Positions 1 through 6,871 of a stretch of 9,099 nucleotides of DNA are shown piece after piece. Within the stretch, counting starts at the first letter, position 1. Every line of letters begins with the position of its first letter. The DNA lies in the NCBI GenBank assembly GCA_012514775.1, contig JAAYZQ010000371.1, positions 1 through 9,099 of the forward strand, in the 5' to 3' direction. Position numbers and translations under genes: made by a program. The DNA is from Anaerolineaceae bacterium. GTDB taxonomy: Bacteria > Chloroflexota > Anaerolineae > JAAYZQ01. The notes beneath the pieces were generated by a model. The model made no database searches. It worked only from the letters and a program-made list of their open reading frames with translations, and was not told the DNA's origin.

Positions 1-2
1 TC

Positions 3-458
3 CCGGAGATCGGGACGATGCGGGCGGCGCGGCCGCCGGTGGTGGTCATCACCTCGAACCGGACGCGCGAGATCCACGACGCCCTGAAGCGGCGCTGCAT
101 CTATCACTGGATCGACTATCCCACCCTGGAAAAAGAGTACTCCATCGTGAACCTGAAGGTGCCGGGGGCATCGGCGCTCCTGGCCGGGCAGCTCGTGCAC
201 TTTGTGCAGGAGCTCCGGCGCCTCGACCTTTACAAGCTGCCGGGGGTAGCCGAGACGCTGGACTGGGCCGAGGCCCTGGTGGCCCTCGACGCCCGGGAGC
301 TGGAGCTTCCGGTCGTGGAAGAGACGCTGGGGCTCCTCCTGAAGTACCAGGACGATTTCGAGGCGGTGCGCAAGGGGCAGGTCGAGCGCATCCTCTCCAG
401 CGCGCAGACCCGGGCTACGGAGAGGATGCTGCAGCCACCGCCTGTTTCGTGCGCATAG
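3..458 (+). CDS. MoxR-type AAA+ ATPase, C-terminal part (5' end outside window)
   Basis: The reading frame is open from the left edge, so the true start lies upstream; the ATG at 18 is internal. The 151 visible residues are the C-terminal part of a MoxR-family AAA+ ATPase. Near the start is a beta strand ending in VVVITSN, the sensor-1 asparagine region, followed by REIHDALKRRC, where the paired arginines fit the arginine finger of this family, and then YHWIDYP. The rest is the helical lid domain. Walker A and B would be upstream and are not seen. MoxR ATPases use ATP to remodel or insert cofactors into partner complexes and are usually encoded beside a VWA-domain protein, as here. The downstream neighbour is CoxE-like, so this is most likely the CoxD-like member of a CoxD/CoxE pair. 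Family assignment is firm; the target complex is unknown. Confidence 0.88.
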   Translation, partial: PEIGTMRAARPPVVVITSNRTREIHDALKRRCIYHWIDYPTLEKEYSIVNLKVPGASALLAGQLVHFVQELRRLDLYKLPGVAETLDWAEALVALDARELELPVVEETLGLLLKYQDDFEAVRKGQVERILSSAQTRATERMLQPPPVSCA

Positions 459-520
459 GCGGCGATGATGTGCTGGAAGGGTGCAGGGTAGAGTTGAGTC
501 GGGATCCGGACGTGGACTGC

Positions 521-525
521 GAGGA
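521..525 (+). promoter_or_regulatory. Ribosome binding site deciding the CoxE-like start
   Basis: GAGGA lies 7 nt before the ATG at 533. The longer in-frame alternative, GTG at 449, would overlap the upstream gene by 10 nt and has no purine-rich sequence before it, so the site supports the ATG. Confidence 0.6.
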
Positions 526-532
526 CCCAGAG

Positions 533-1915
533 ATGGCGGCCAAGGACGGCGGTTTGCAGCCCGGCGCGGGCAGCGGGGGCTATCTCCTGGGCCACCTATT
601 GCGCTTTGGCCAGTTGCTTCGCGTCATGGGCGTTGAGGTCAGCACCCGCCAGGTGCTGGATCTCGTGGAAGCATTGGAGCACGTCTCCATCGACAACCGG
701 TTTGACTTTTACCACACCTGCCGCGCCCTCCTCGTCAACCGCCGCGAGGATTTCCTGGTTTTTGAGCAGGCGTTTCAGGTCTTCTGGCAGGGTGATGACC
801 AGGGAGAGAAGCAGGGCCCTCCCCTGCCCAACGCCAGGGCCAGGCGGCTGCGTCTGCCCGGCAAGGCTGCGACCAGAGAAAGCGAGTCCGGCGACGAAGG
901 CAAGGATGGCCGGCTGATGCCCGGCAGCGAGGCCGGCGAGGGGGACGAGCAGGAGCCGGGCAGCCAACCGATGATGGTCTACAGCCCCCAGGAGGTGCTG
1001 CGCCTGGCAGGCAAGGACTTTGCCGAGATGTCGTGGGAAGAGATCCAGGCAGCCAAGCAGGCCATCGCCAACCTGGACTGGAAACTGGGCGAGAGGCGCA
1101 CCAGGCGGGTGCGGAACAGCAACAAGGGCCGCCTGCACCTGCGGCGCGTCATCCGCGACAACCTGCGCCACGGCGGCGAGCCCATCCACCTGGCCTTTCG
1201 CCGGCGTGTCCAGCGCCCCCGTTCCCTCGTCGTCCTGTGCGACATCAGCGGCTCCATGGAGCGCTACTCGCGCATGCTGCTCCACTTTGTCCACGCCCTG
1301 ACCCACGGCCTGACGGACACCACCGTGGAGGCCTTTGTCTTTGGCACCCGGCTGACGCGCATCACCCGCCACCTGCGCTACAAGGACGTGGACGAGTCGC
1401 TGGACGAGGTAGGCTCCCTGGTTCTCGACTGGTCGGGCGGCACGCGTATCGGCGAGGCGCTTCGCGAGTTCAACTTTCGCTGGGCGCGGCGCGTCCTGGG
1501 CAATGGCGCTGTGGTGCTGGTCATCAGCGACGGCTGGGACCGGGGCGAGCTGGACATTCTGGCCAAAGAGATCTTTCGCTTGCAGCGGGCGTCTTACCGG
1601 CTGATGTGGCTCAATCCCCTCATCGGCGCCGGCGAGTACCAGCCGGTGCAGCGCGGCATGGCCACGGCTTTGCCCTGCATCGACGACTTTTTGCCCGTCA
1701 ACAACCTGGCCAGCCTGGAGCAGTTGGCCCGGACGCTGTCGGCGGTGGGCGCCCTGCGCCCGGTGCGCAAGCAGCGCACCTGCCCGCCCCTCGTCGCCGC
1801 CGAGCCCGCCGAGGATGGGAGCTCTGCCGGGCCGGAAAAGCGCCGCGGGGGCGACCCCGATTGGAAAAAGATCATCGATGCCCGCCTCTCGGCGGTTGGA
1901 AAGAGGATGGGCTGA
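533..1915 (+). CDS. CoxE-like VWA domain protein
   Basis: This 460-residue protein has the CoxE arrangement. The N-terminal helical region (about 1-85) contains VNRREDFLVFEQAFQVFW. A charged, low-complexity linker (about 90-145) follows, then a basic stretch (about 185-230), then the VWA domain (about 230-410). The metal-ion-dependent adhesion site is complete: DISGS at residues 237-241, the threonine of SGGTRIGE at 304 and the aspartate of SDGWDRGE at 333. The segments FVFGTRLTR, WLNPL and the C-terminal DDFLP are typical of CoxE. CoxE proteins partner a MoxR ATPase; in carboxydotrophs CoxD and CoxE help assemble the Mo-Cu centre of CO dehydrogenase. The upstream MoxR gene ends 74 nt earlier. 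No Cox structural gene is in the window, so the target may be CO dehydrogenase or another complex. Start chosen by ribosome site; GTG at 449 is an alternative. Confidence 0.92.
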   Translation: MAAKDGGLQPGAGSGGYLLGHLLRFGQLLRVMGVEVSTRQVLDLVEALEHVSIDNRFDFYHTCRALLVNRREDFLVFEQAFQVFWQGDDQGEKQGPPLPNARARRLRLPGKAATRESESGDEGKDGRLMPGSEAGEGDEQEPGSQPMMVYSPQEVLRLAGKDFAEMSWEEIQAAKQAIANLDWKLGERRTRRVRNSNKGRLHLRRVIRDNLRHGGEPIHLAFRRRVQRPRSLVVLCDISGSMERYSRMLLHFVHALTHGLTDTTVEAFVFGTRLTRITRHLRYKDVDESLDEVGSLVLDWSGGTRIGEALREFNFRWARRVLGNGAVVLVISDGWDRGELDILAKEIFRLQRASYRLMWLNPLIGAGEYQPVQRGMATALPCIDDFLPVNNLASLEQLARTLSAVGALRPVRKQRTCPPLVAAEPAEDGSSAGPEKRRGGDPDWKKIIDARLSAVGKRMG

Positions 1916-1916
1916 C

Positions 1917-1922
1917 GGGAGG
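1917..1922 (+). promoter_or_regulatory. Ribosome binding site for a TTG start
   Basis: GGGAGG lies 4 nt before TTG at 1927, directly after the CoxE stop. No in-frame ATG or GTG is available near the start of the helix-turn-helix domain, so this site supports TTG as the start. The spacing is a little short. Confidence 0.5.
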
Positions 1923-1926
1923 TATC

Positions 1927-2670
1927 TTGAATCTCAGCTTTCCCACCGCATTGCAGCAGCAGTTGGAGGCAGCCATCGTCCGGGGAGACCATGCCCCCGG
2001 CTCGACCCTGCGCCCGGGTCAGCTCTGCCGGGAATACGGCGCCTCGCCGGCCGACGTGGAGCGCGTCCTGGGCGCCACCCATCGCAAGGGCCTGGTCAAG
2101 CCCCTCGCCGGTGGGCAGGATGGCTACCTGGTGCTGGGCCCCACCCAGGCCAGGTTTAGCAGCGTGTTCACCCACACGGCCGAATCGGGCCTCAAGCCCC
2201 GGTCCCTGGTGCGCCAGGTCGAGGTCGTGCCTGCTACCCCCGAAATGGCCAAAAAGCTGGAGGTGGAGGAGGGCAGCCCCGTTTACCGCTACGTGCGCAC
2301 CCGCTACGTCAACGAAGAGGCGCTGGCCAACCAGATCAACTACATGCCCCTCGAAGTCTGCCCCGGCCTGGAGCACGACGACGTCACCCGCCATTCCTTC
2401 CAGAAGCTGCTGGAGAACAAGTACGCCACGGTCTTTGCCGGGATGAAAGAGCGCTTTTCCATGGTCGAGGCCAACGCCGAGGACTGCGAGATCCTGGGCC
2501 TGGCCGCGGGCTCGACCATCCTGCTCATCGAGCGGGTGGCCCTCAGCGCCACCAACCGGCCGGTGGTGTGGGCCAATATTCGCATCCGGCCGGACCGTTA
2601 TGCCTACGTCGCTGCCCTGTGGCCCGAGGCCGCCGAGCTGCTGTCGAGCGGCCGAGAACCTGCAGCGTAA
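1927..2670 (+). CDS. GntR family transcriptional regulator, UTRA (HutC-type) effector domain
   Basis: A 247-residue regulator. Residues about 5-70 form a winged helix: LQQQLEAAIVRGDHAPGSTL is the typical first helix and turn of GntR proteins, and CREYGASPADVERVLGAT (34-51) is the helix-turn-helix. The recognition helix is divergent from the usual TVRRAL pattern. Residues about 76-240 match a UTRA domain, with VYRYVRTRYVNEEALANQI, YMPLEVCPGL, the central ERFSMVEANAEDCEILGL and a C-terminal strand ending at RPDRYAYVAALW. UTRA domains bind small organic ligands and release the repressor from DNA. The frame stays open far upstream through the CoxE gene, but that part is out-of-frame shadow. It starts 11 nt after CoxE and ends 36 nt before the hydrolase gene, so it is probably the local repressor of the metabolic genes. 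I found no convincing operator palindrome in the 36-nt gap. Confidence 0.88.
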   Translation: MNLSFPTALQQQLEAAIVRGDHAPGSTLRPGQLCREYGASPADVERVLGATHRKGLVKPLAGGQDGYLVLGPTQARFSSVFTHTAESGLKPRSLVRQVEVVPATPEMAKKLEVEEGSPVYRYVRTRYVNEEALANQINYMPLEVCPGLEHDDVTRHSFQKLLENKYATVFAGMKERFSMVEANAEDCEILGLAAGSTILLIERVALSATNRPVVWANIRIRPDRYAYVAALWPEAAELLSSGREPAA

Positions 2671-2706
2671 GACGCGTAACGACCATCATTCCAACGGAGG
2701 ACGGCA

Positions 2707-3534
2707 ATGTCAGCGGAGCACAAAATCTATCCCATCAATACCGGTTGGTGCCAGACCGACCTGGGCACCTACATGTTTTTCAAAGGCGAGGCCGGGAAAA
2801 AGATCCAGATCCCGGTGTTGTGCTTTTACGTCGATGCCGGCGAGCACAAGATCATGGTCGACACAGGCCTGCCCGACGCCGAGCGTGCGACCCGGTATCA
2901 CCACGACTGCCAGAAGAAGGACTGCCTGGACAGCCCCGAGGCCCTGCGGGCGATGGGTGTCGATCCCGACGAGATCGACCTCTGCATCTTTACCCATCTT
3001 CACTGGGACCACACCCACAACATGAAAAAGTTCCGCAACGCGCGCTACGTGGTCCACGCCACCGAGATCCAATGGGCCTACAATCCCTTGCCCCTCTACT
3101 ACCGCTCCTACGAATCGCCCAAGTTGGGCATCGAGGCGCCCTTTGTCGGCTGCCAGTTCGAGCTGGTGGAAGGGCCGGCCGAGATCGTGCCCGGCGTTTC
3201 GGTCTTTCCCACGCCCGGCCATACCCCCGGCCACCAGTCGGTGGCGGTCGAGACGGCGGTGGGAACGGGCGTCATCTGCGGCGACGCCGTCTTTCGCTAT
3301 GCCAACCTGGAGCCTCGCCTCGACGAGCACTGGCGCTACTGGAGCCAGGCTCGCTTCGTGAGCATGATCGATGGCTGGCGTAGCATGGAAGAGATCGACC
3401 GGCGCGCCGATTTCATCCTGCCGGGCCACGACGAGGCGGTCATGGACCATTCGGTCTATCCCTACGAGGGCATGCCCCTGCGCGAGCGCCGCAAGCCTGT
3501 GCCAGGAGCGCCGTTCTATTTCTCGGGCATATAG
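2707..3534 (+). CDS. Metallo-beta-lactamase-fold hydrolase, AHL-lactonase-like family
   Basis: A 275-residue protein with a complete dinuclear zinc site: HLHWDH at residues 97-102 (H97, H99, D101, H102), a histidine in TPGHTPGH (H172), a bridging aspartate in CGDAVF (D193) and the last histidine in LPGHD (H241). The order and spacing fit the group usually annotated as N-acyl homoserine lactonase family, related to AiiA. It has no signal peptide and is probably cytoplasmic. GGAGG at 2696-2700 lies 6 nt before the ATG. The next gene begins 12 nt after the stop, so it is cotranscribed with a metabolic cluster. That context argues for hydrolysis of a lactone or ester intermediate rather than quorum quenching, although the sequence cannot settle the substrate. 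Family call is firm and function inferred. Confidence 0.9.
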   Translation: MSAEHKIYPINTGWCQTDLGTYMFFKGEAGKKIQIPVLCFYVDAGEHKIMVDTGLPDAERATRYHHDCQKKDCLDSPEALRAMGVDPDEIDLCIFTHLHWDHTHNMKKFRNARYVVHATEIQWAYNPLPLYYRSYESPKLGIEAPFVGCQFELVEGPAEIVPGVSVFPTPGHTPGHQSVAVETAVGTGVICGDAVFRYANLEPRLDEHWRYWSQARFVSMIDGWRSMEEIDRRADFILPGHDEAVMDHSVYPYEGMPLRERRKPVPGAPFYFSGI

Positions 3535-3546
3535 GGTAGCAGGGCC

Positions 3547-4815
3547 ATGGAACCCGATGCGAAGCGCACGGTCGTGATCGTCGCCACCCTGGACACCAAG
3601 GGCGAAGAGGCGGCCTACCTCCGCGACCACGTAGCAGCCTGGGGCCTGGAGACGATCCTCGTCGACCCTGGTATTCTGGGCCAGGCCCTGGTGCCGGCCG
3701 ACGTGAGTCGCTATGACGTCGCCCGGGCGGCGGGCACCACCCTGGAAGCGCTCCTGGAACGAGGTGAGAAGAGCTATGCCATCGCCCGGCAGATCGACGG
3801 GCTCATCGCCATCGTCCAGGATCTGCTGGCCCAGGGCCGGCTGCACGGCATCGTGAGCATCGGTGGAGGGCAGGGGACGTCCATCGGCACCGCGGCCATG
3901 CGCGCCCTGCCCGTGGGCATCCCCAAGCTCATGCTCTCCACGGTGGCCAGTGGCAACTTCCAGTTCGGACCCTACGTGGGCACCAAGGACATCTGCATGA
4001 TGCACTCCATCACCGATGTCCTGGGCCTGAACGCCATCAGCCGGCCGATCCTGAGAAACGCGGCCAACGCCATCGCCGGCATGGCCCTCCGGCTGGAGCC
4101 GGAGGGCCGGTCGACGCGGCCTACGGTGGCCATCACCATGCTCGGCATCACCACTCCCTGCGTGATGCGCGTCAAGGCCACGTTAGAGGGCCTCGGCTAC
4201 GACGTGGTGCCTTTTCACGCCAACGGTACCAGCGGCCCGGCCATGGAGCAGTTGATCGAACAGGGCGAGTTCGTGGGGCTCATCGATCTGAGCACCCACG
4301 AGGTCATCGACCAGCAGCACGGCGGGCTGGCGGGGGCCCCGAACCGCATGGAAGTGCTCACCCGGGTGGCCCTGCCGGCCGTGGTGTCGGCCGGGGGGAG
4401 CGACTACCTGCTCTTCGAATCGGTGGAAAAGGCCCCGGAAAAGTACCGCGACCGGGCGCGGGTGGTGCACAACAAGCAGATGACCTGCTTCGCGCCTACC
4501 CCGGACGAGATGGTGGCTGCTGCCCGGGAGATGATCGAGCGCCTGAACCGCGCCCTGGGCCCCGCCATCGCGCTCTTGCCCGCCCAGGGCTTTTCCATGC
4601 AGAACAAGGCGGGCCTGCCCCTCTACGTGCCCGAGGGCAACCGGGCGGTCATCGACGAATTCTGCACCGCGCTCCGGCCCGAGATCCCCGTCGTCGTGGC
4701 CGACCTGCACATCAACGATCCGGAGTTTGCGGCCATGGTGGCAGCGGCCATGGAGGGCCTGTGCCAGGGCCAGGCGCCCCGGGCCATTGCCGCCCGGTGG
4801 CAGAGCGCCGGGTAA
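3547..4815 (+). CDS. Tm-1-like ATP-binding domain protein A (UPF0261)
   Basis: A 422-residue protein of the UPF0261/Tm-1-like family, named after the N-terminal region of the tomato Tm-1 resistance protein. The N-terminal half shows TLDTKG (residues 14-19), VDPGILG, the glycine-rich SIGGGQGTSIGTAAMRALPVG and FGPYVGTKD followed by MHSITDVLGLN, all family hallmarks; the glycine-rich loops are where ATP would bind. The second half begins near TVAITMLGITTPCV and includes VVPFHANGTSGPAMEQL, HEVIDQQHGG and the C-terminal DLHINDPEFA. Length is normal for the bacterial stand-alone form. The enzymatic reaction of this family is not known to me; ATP-dependent activation or ligation of a small acid is only a guess. 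It starts 12 nt after the hydrolase gene and the next gene follows after 5 nt. A paralogue lies at 6872-8104. A strong hairpin-forming inverted repeat sits at the domain junction. Confidence 0.92.
   Translation: MEPDAKRTVVIVATLDTKGEEAAYLRDHVAAWGLETILVDPGILGQALVPADVSRYDVARAAGTTLEALLERGEKSYAIARQIDGLIAIVQDLLAQGRLHGIVSIGGGQGTSIGTAAMRALPVGIPKLMLSTVASGNFQFGPYVGTKDICMMHSITDVLGLNAISRPILRNAANAIAGMALRLEPEGRSTRPTVAITMLGITTPCVMRVKATLEGLGYDVVPFHANGTSGPAMEQLIEQGEFVGLIDLSTHEVIDQQHGGLAGAPNRMEVLTRVALPAVVSAGGSDYLLFESVEKAPEKYRDRARVVHNKQMTCFAPTPDEMVAAAREMIERLNRALGPAIALLPAQGFSMQNKAGLPLYVPEGNRAVIDEFCTALRPEIPVVVADLHINDPEFAAMVAAAMEGLCQGQAPRAIAARWQSAG
4083..4108. repeat. Perfect inverted repeat, 12-nt arms, inside the Tm-1-like A gene
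   Basis: GGCCCTCCGGCT at 4083-4094 is followed by two bases and its exact reverse complement at 4097-4108. As RNA this would form about 11 GC-rich pairs with a four-base loop. It codes for the region ALRLEPEGR between the two halves of the Tm-1-like protein. No T-run follows, so it is not an intrinsic terminator. It may be chance at this GC content, or may act on mRNA stability or translation speed at the domain boundary. Confidence 0.75.
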
Positions 4816-4820
4816 AGCCC

Positions 4821-6011
4821 GTGCCAGCCGCTGTGATCTCTCCAGTCGTCGCCCCCGGGGTCCCCGATCCCGGCCCGCCCGACTTTCGGCGGGTTCGCTG
4901 CGCCATGCTCCGGCAGGGTGAGGGCGACCGGGTGCCGCTGTTCGAGCTGTCGGTGCATCGCAAGCACCGGGAGTCCATCCTGGGCCGGCCCATCGCCGGC
5001 CTGGCCGACGAGGTCGCCTTCTGGCAAGCGGCGGGCTACGATTTCGTCTCTATCCGCGCCGGCGTGCGCAGCGTCGTGCGTGGCTACCACCCGGCCGTGG
5101 CCGCGTGGAAAGACGCCCGCCAGAAGTCCGGGCCTCCCGACACCGTCTGCCGTCAGGACAGGTGCCGGGGCGGCTGGGTGTCGGAGGAGGGCGCCCTCAT
5201 CGCCGGCCGGGACGACTTCCGGTCGTTTCCGTGGCCCGCGCCCCACGAGCTGGGCGGCTACGGCGACTATGCCGACCTGGAGGAGCACCTGCGCTCCCTG
5301 GCCGGCCTGTTGCCCGCCGGGATGAAGGTGCTGGTGCAGTTGGGATACCTGTTCATGGGCGCCTGGCAGCTCATGGGCTTCGAGAACTTTTGCCTGAAAT
5401 TGGCCGACGAGCCCGACCTGGTTAGCGACGTGGTGGACTGGCTGGGCGCCAGCCAGCTCGCCGTGCTCGAGATCCTGCTGCAGCACGACTGCGTGGGCGC
5501 CATCTGGCTGCCCGACGACCTGTGTTACAACAGCGGCCCCGTAGTCTCCCCGCGGGTCTATCGCCGCATTGTCTATCCCTGGTACGTCCGCATCGTGGCG
5601 CGCTGCCACGCCGCAGGGCTTCCCGTGGGCCTCCACAGCGACGGCGATCTGACCCGCCTGCTGCCCGACCTGGTGGACTGTGGCTTTGACGCCATCCACC
5701 CCTTCGAGCCGCCGATGAACGACATCGTGGCCGTCAAACGCCAGTGGGGCGGGCGCATCGCCGTGGCAGGCAACGTCGACCTGAAGAACACGCTGTGCGC
5801 CGGGACGCCGGCCGACGTGGAGGCCGAGGTGCGGCAAAAGGTCGCGGCCCTGGCGCCCGGAGGCGGCTGGCTGCTGGGCTCCAGCAACTCGATCCCCGAC
5901 TTTGTGCCGGTGGAGAACTACCGGGCGCTCCTGGCCGCCAGCCTGGCCTACAGCCGGTTCGGAGGAGCGCAGCACCCGGGCCTGCGGCGGGCCGTGTGCT
6001 CGGTGGGCTGA
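4821..6011 (+). CDS. Uroporphyrinogen decarboxylase-like (UROD/MtaA superfamily) protein 1
   Basis: About 396 residues of the UROD superfamily, which includes HemE and the corrinoid methyltransferases MtaA and CmuA. Visible hallmarks are FRRVRCAMLRQGEGDRVPLFEL near the start, LPDDLCYNSGPVVSPRVYRR in the middle, LHSDGDLTRLLPDLVDCGFD, the AVAGNVDLKNTL strand and GGGWLLGSSNSIPDFVPVENY near the end. At the position where zinc-dependent methyltransferases have HxCG, this protein has HSDG (H272, D274), and the later cysteine region reads GSSNSIPD, so a classical His-Cys-Cys zinc site is absent. A HemE role is unlikely because the amino terminus is atypical and no haem genes are near. The start is uncertain: GTG at 4821 lies 5 nt after the previous stop, GTG at 4833 also fits, and ATG at 4905 would remove part of the conserved N-terminal helix. 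Substrate unknown. Confidence 0.87.
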   Translation: MPAAVISPVVAPGVPDPGPPDFRRVRCAMLRQGEGDRVPLFELSVHRKHRESILGRPIAGLADEVAFWQAAGYDFVSIRAGVRSVVRGYHPAVAAWKDARQKSGPPDTVCRQDRCRGGWVSEEGALIAGRDDFRSFPWPAPHELGGYGDYADLEEHLRSLAGLLPAGMKVLVQLGYLFMGAWQLMGFENFCLKLADEPDLVSDVVDWLGASQLAVLEILLQHDCVGAIWLPDDLCYNSGPVVSPRVYRRIVYPWYVRIVARCHAAGLPVGLHSDGDLTRLLPDLVDCGFDAIHPFEPPMNDIVAVKRQWGGRIAVAGNVDLKNTLCAGTPADVEAEVRQKVAALAPGGGWLLGSSNSIPDFVPVENYRALLAASLAYSRFGGAQHPGLRRAVCSVG

Positions 6012-6023
6012 ACGAGGACAATT

Positions 6024-6030
6024 GGGAGGA
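6024..6030 (+). promoter_or_regulatory. Ribosome binding site for the aldolase GTG start
   Basis: GGGAGGA lies 9 nt before GTG at 6040. A TTG at 6043 is the next codon but would be 12 nt away, so GTG is preferred. The frame extends further upstream inside the preceding gene without any family similarity. Confidence 0.6.
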
Positions 6031-6039
6031 TCTGGCAAC

Positions 6040-6849
6040 GTGTTGGGCAAAGAGATCCGTTTGCAGAGGCTGAAGAACCCGGTCTCGGGCCGCATCCTGA
6101 CCGTGGCCGTCGACCATGCGCCCAGCTACGGGGTGCTGGCCGGCCTGGAGCAGATCGGCCGGACACTGGACCGCATGGCGAGTGCCGGACCCGATGCCAT
6201 GGTCATGATGAGGGGTGTGGCCGAGCGCTGCTTCCGGCCCTACGCCGGGCGGGTGGCCCTCATCCTGAAATCGACGACGCTGTCGCCCTATCATCCGGCG
6301 TGCGACGTGTGGGTCGCCGCGGTCGAGGACGCCGTGCGCCTGGGCGCCGACGCCGTGGCCATGGCCCTGACGGTGGGCAGCGAGGAGCAAGCGTCCCTGG
6401 TGGCCAACCTGGGCGCCCTGGTGCGCGAGGCGGAACGGGCAGGGATGCCCGTCATCGTGCATTCCTACCCCAACGGCCCCCTCGTGCCCCGCGACGAGGT
6501 GTACAGCGTGGAGCGCGTGTCCTATGCCGCCCGCCTGGCCATGGAGCTGGGGGTGGACGTAGTCAAGACCTTTTACACGGGCTCGGCCGAGTCCTTTGCC
6601 CGGGTGGTCGATGTGGCGGCACCCGCGCTGGTAGTCGCCGCCGGCGGTCCCCGCCCGGAGTCTGACGCCGATGTGCTCCGCATGGCCGAGGGAGTGGTCC
6701 AGGCCGGGGCGGCGGGCATCACCTTCGGGCGCAACATCTGGCAGAGCAGCGACGGACCCGCCCTGGTGGGCGCCCTGAAGCAGGTGCTGCACGAGGGCAG
6801 GACCGCCCAGGACGCCCTGGCCTCCATGGGGCGGGGCGTGAGGGCGTGA
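6040..6849 (+). CDS. Class I aldolase, DhnA/LsrF (DeoC/FbaB/LacD) type
   Basis: A 269-residue TIM-barrel protein of the DhnA family, which includes archaeal-type class I fructose-bisphosphate aldolase, LacD-like aldolases and the autoinducer-2 thiolase LsrF. Evidence in order: TVAVDHAPSYG at residues 21-31 (the family DHG-like strand), VIVHSYPNGPLV on a mid-barrel strand, the Schiff-base lysine in DVVKTFYTG (K176), AAGGPRPESDADVLRM, and ITFGRNIWQ, the phosphate-binding GRNI/FQ motif. It would cleave or form a carbon-carbon bond through a lysine imine, probably on a phosphorylated substrate. LsrF resemblance is strongest around KTFY and GRNIWQ, so a thiolase-like reaction is also possible. It lies 28 nt after the UroD-like gene and 22 nt before the second Tm-1-like gene. 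The start is GTG at 6040. Substrate cannot be read from the sequence. Confidence 0.88.
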   Translation: MLGKEIRLQRLKNPVSGRILTVAVDHAPSYGVLAGLEQIGRTLDRMASAGPDAMVMMRGVAERCFRPYAGRVALILKSTTLSPYHPACDVWVAAVEDAVRLGADAVAMALTVGSEEQASLVANLGALVREAERAGMPVIVHSYPNGPLVPRDEVYSVERVSYAARLAMELGVDVVKTFYTGSAESFARVVDVAAPALVVAAGGPRPESDADVLRMAEGVVQAGAAGITFGRNIWQSSDGPALVGALKQVLHEGRTAQDALASMGRGVRA

Positions 6850-6871
6850 CGAGGGAACAGGGAGAATTGCC

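Noticed and set aside
449..532. GTG start at 449 for the CoxE-like protein
   Set aside because: No ribosome binding site precedes it, it overlaps the MoxR gene, and the added 28 residues do not resemble CoxE; ATG at 533 has GAGGA at good spacing.
459..532. Promoter in the 74-nt gap between MoxR and CoxE genes
   Set aside because: A TTGAGT-like hexamer is present near 494 but no matching -10 element is visible at proper spacing; not enough to call.
1033..1926. Upstream extension of the regulator frame, suggesting a 545-residue fusion protein
   Set aside because: This part overlaps the CoxE VWA domain in another frame and reads as arginine/proline/alanine-rich nonsense. The GntR domain begins at 1927 with its own ribosome site.
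4083..4108. Intrinsic terminator at the inverted repeat
   Set aside because: It lies in the middle of an intact gene and no run of T follows the stem.
4821..6011. Haem biosynthesis gene hemE
   Set aside because: Superfamily motifs are present but the N-terminus, the HSDG motif and the neighbours fit the UroD-like methyltransferase-related group, not HemE.
5902..6039. Upstream extension of the aldolase frame to 5902
   Set aside because: It overlaps the conserved C-terminus of the UroD-like protein and lacks aldolase similarity; GTG at 6040 has a strong ribosome site.
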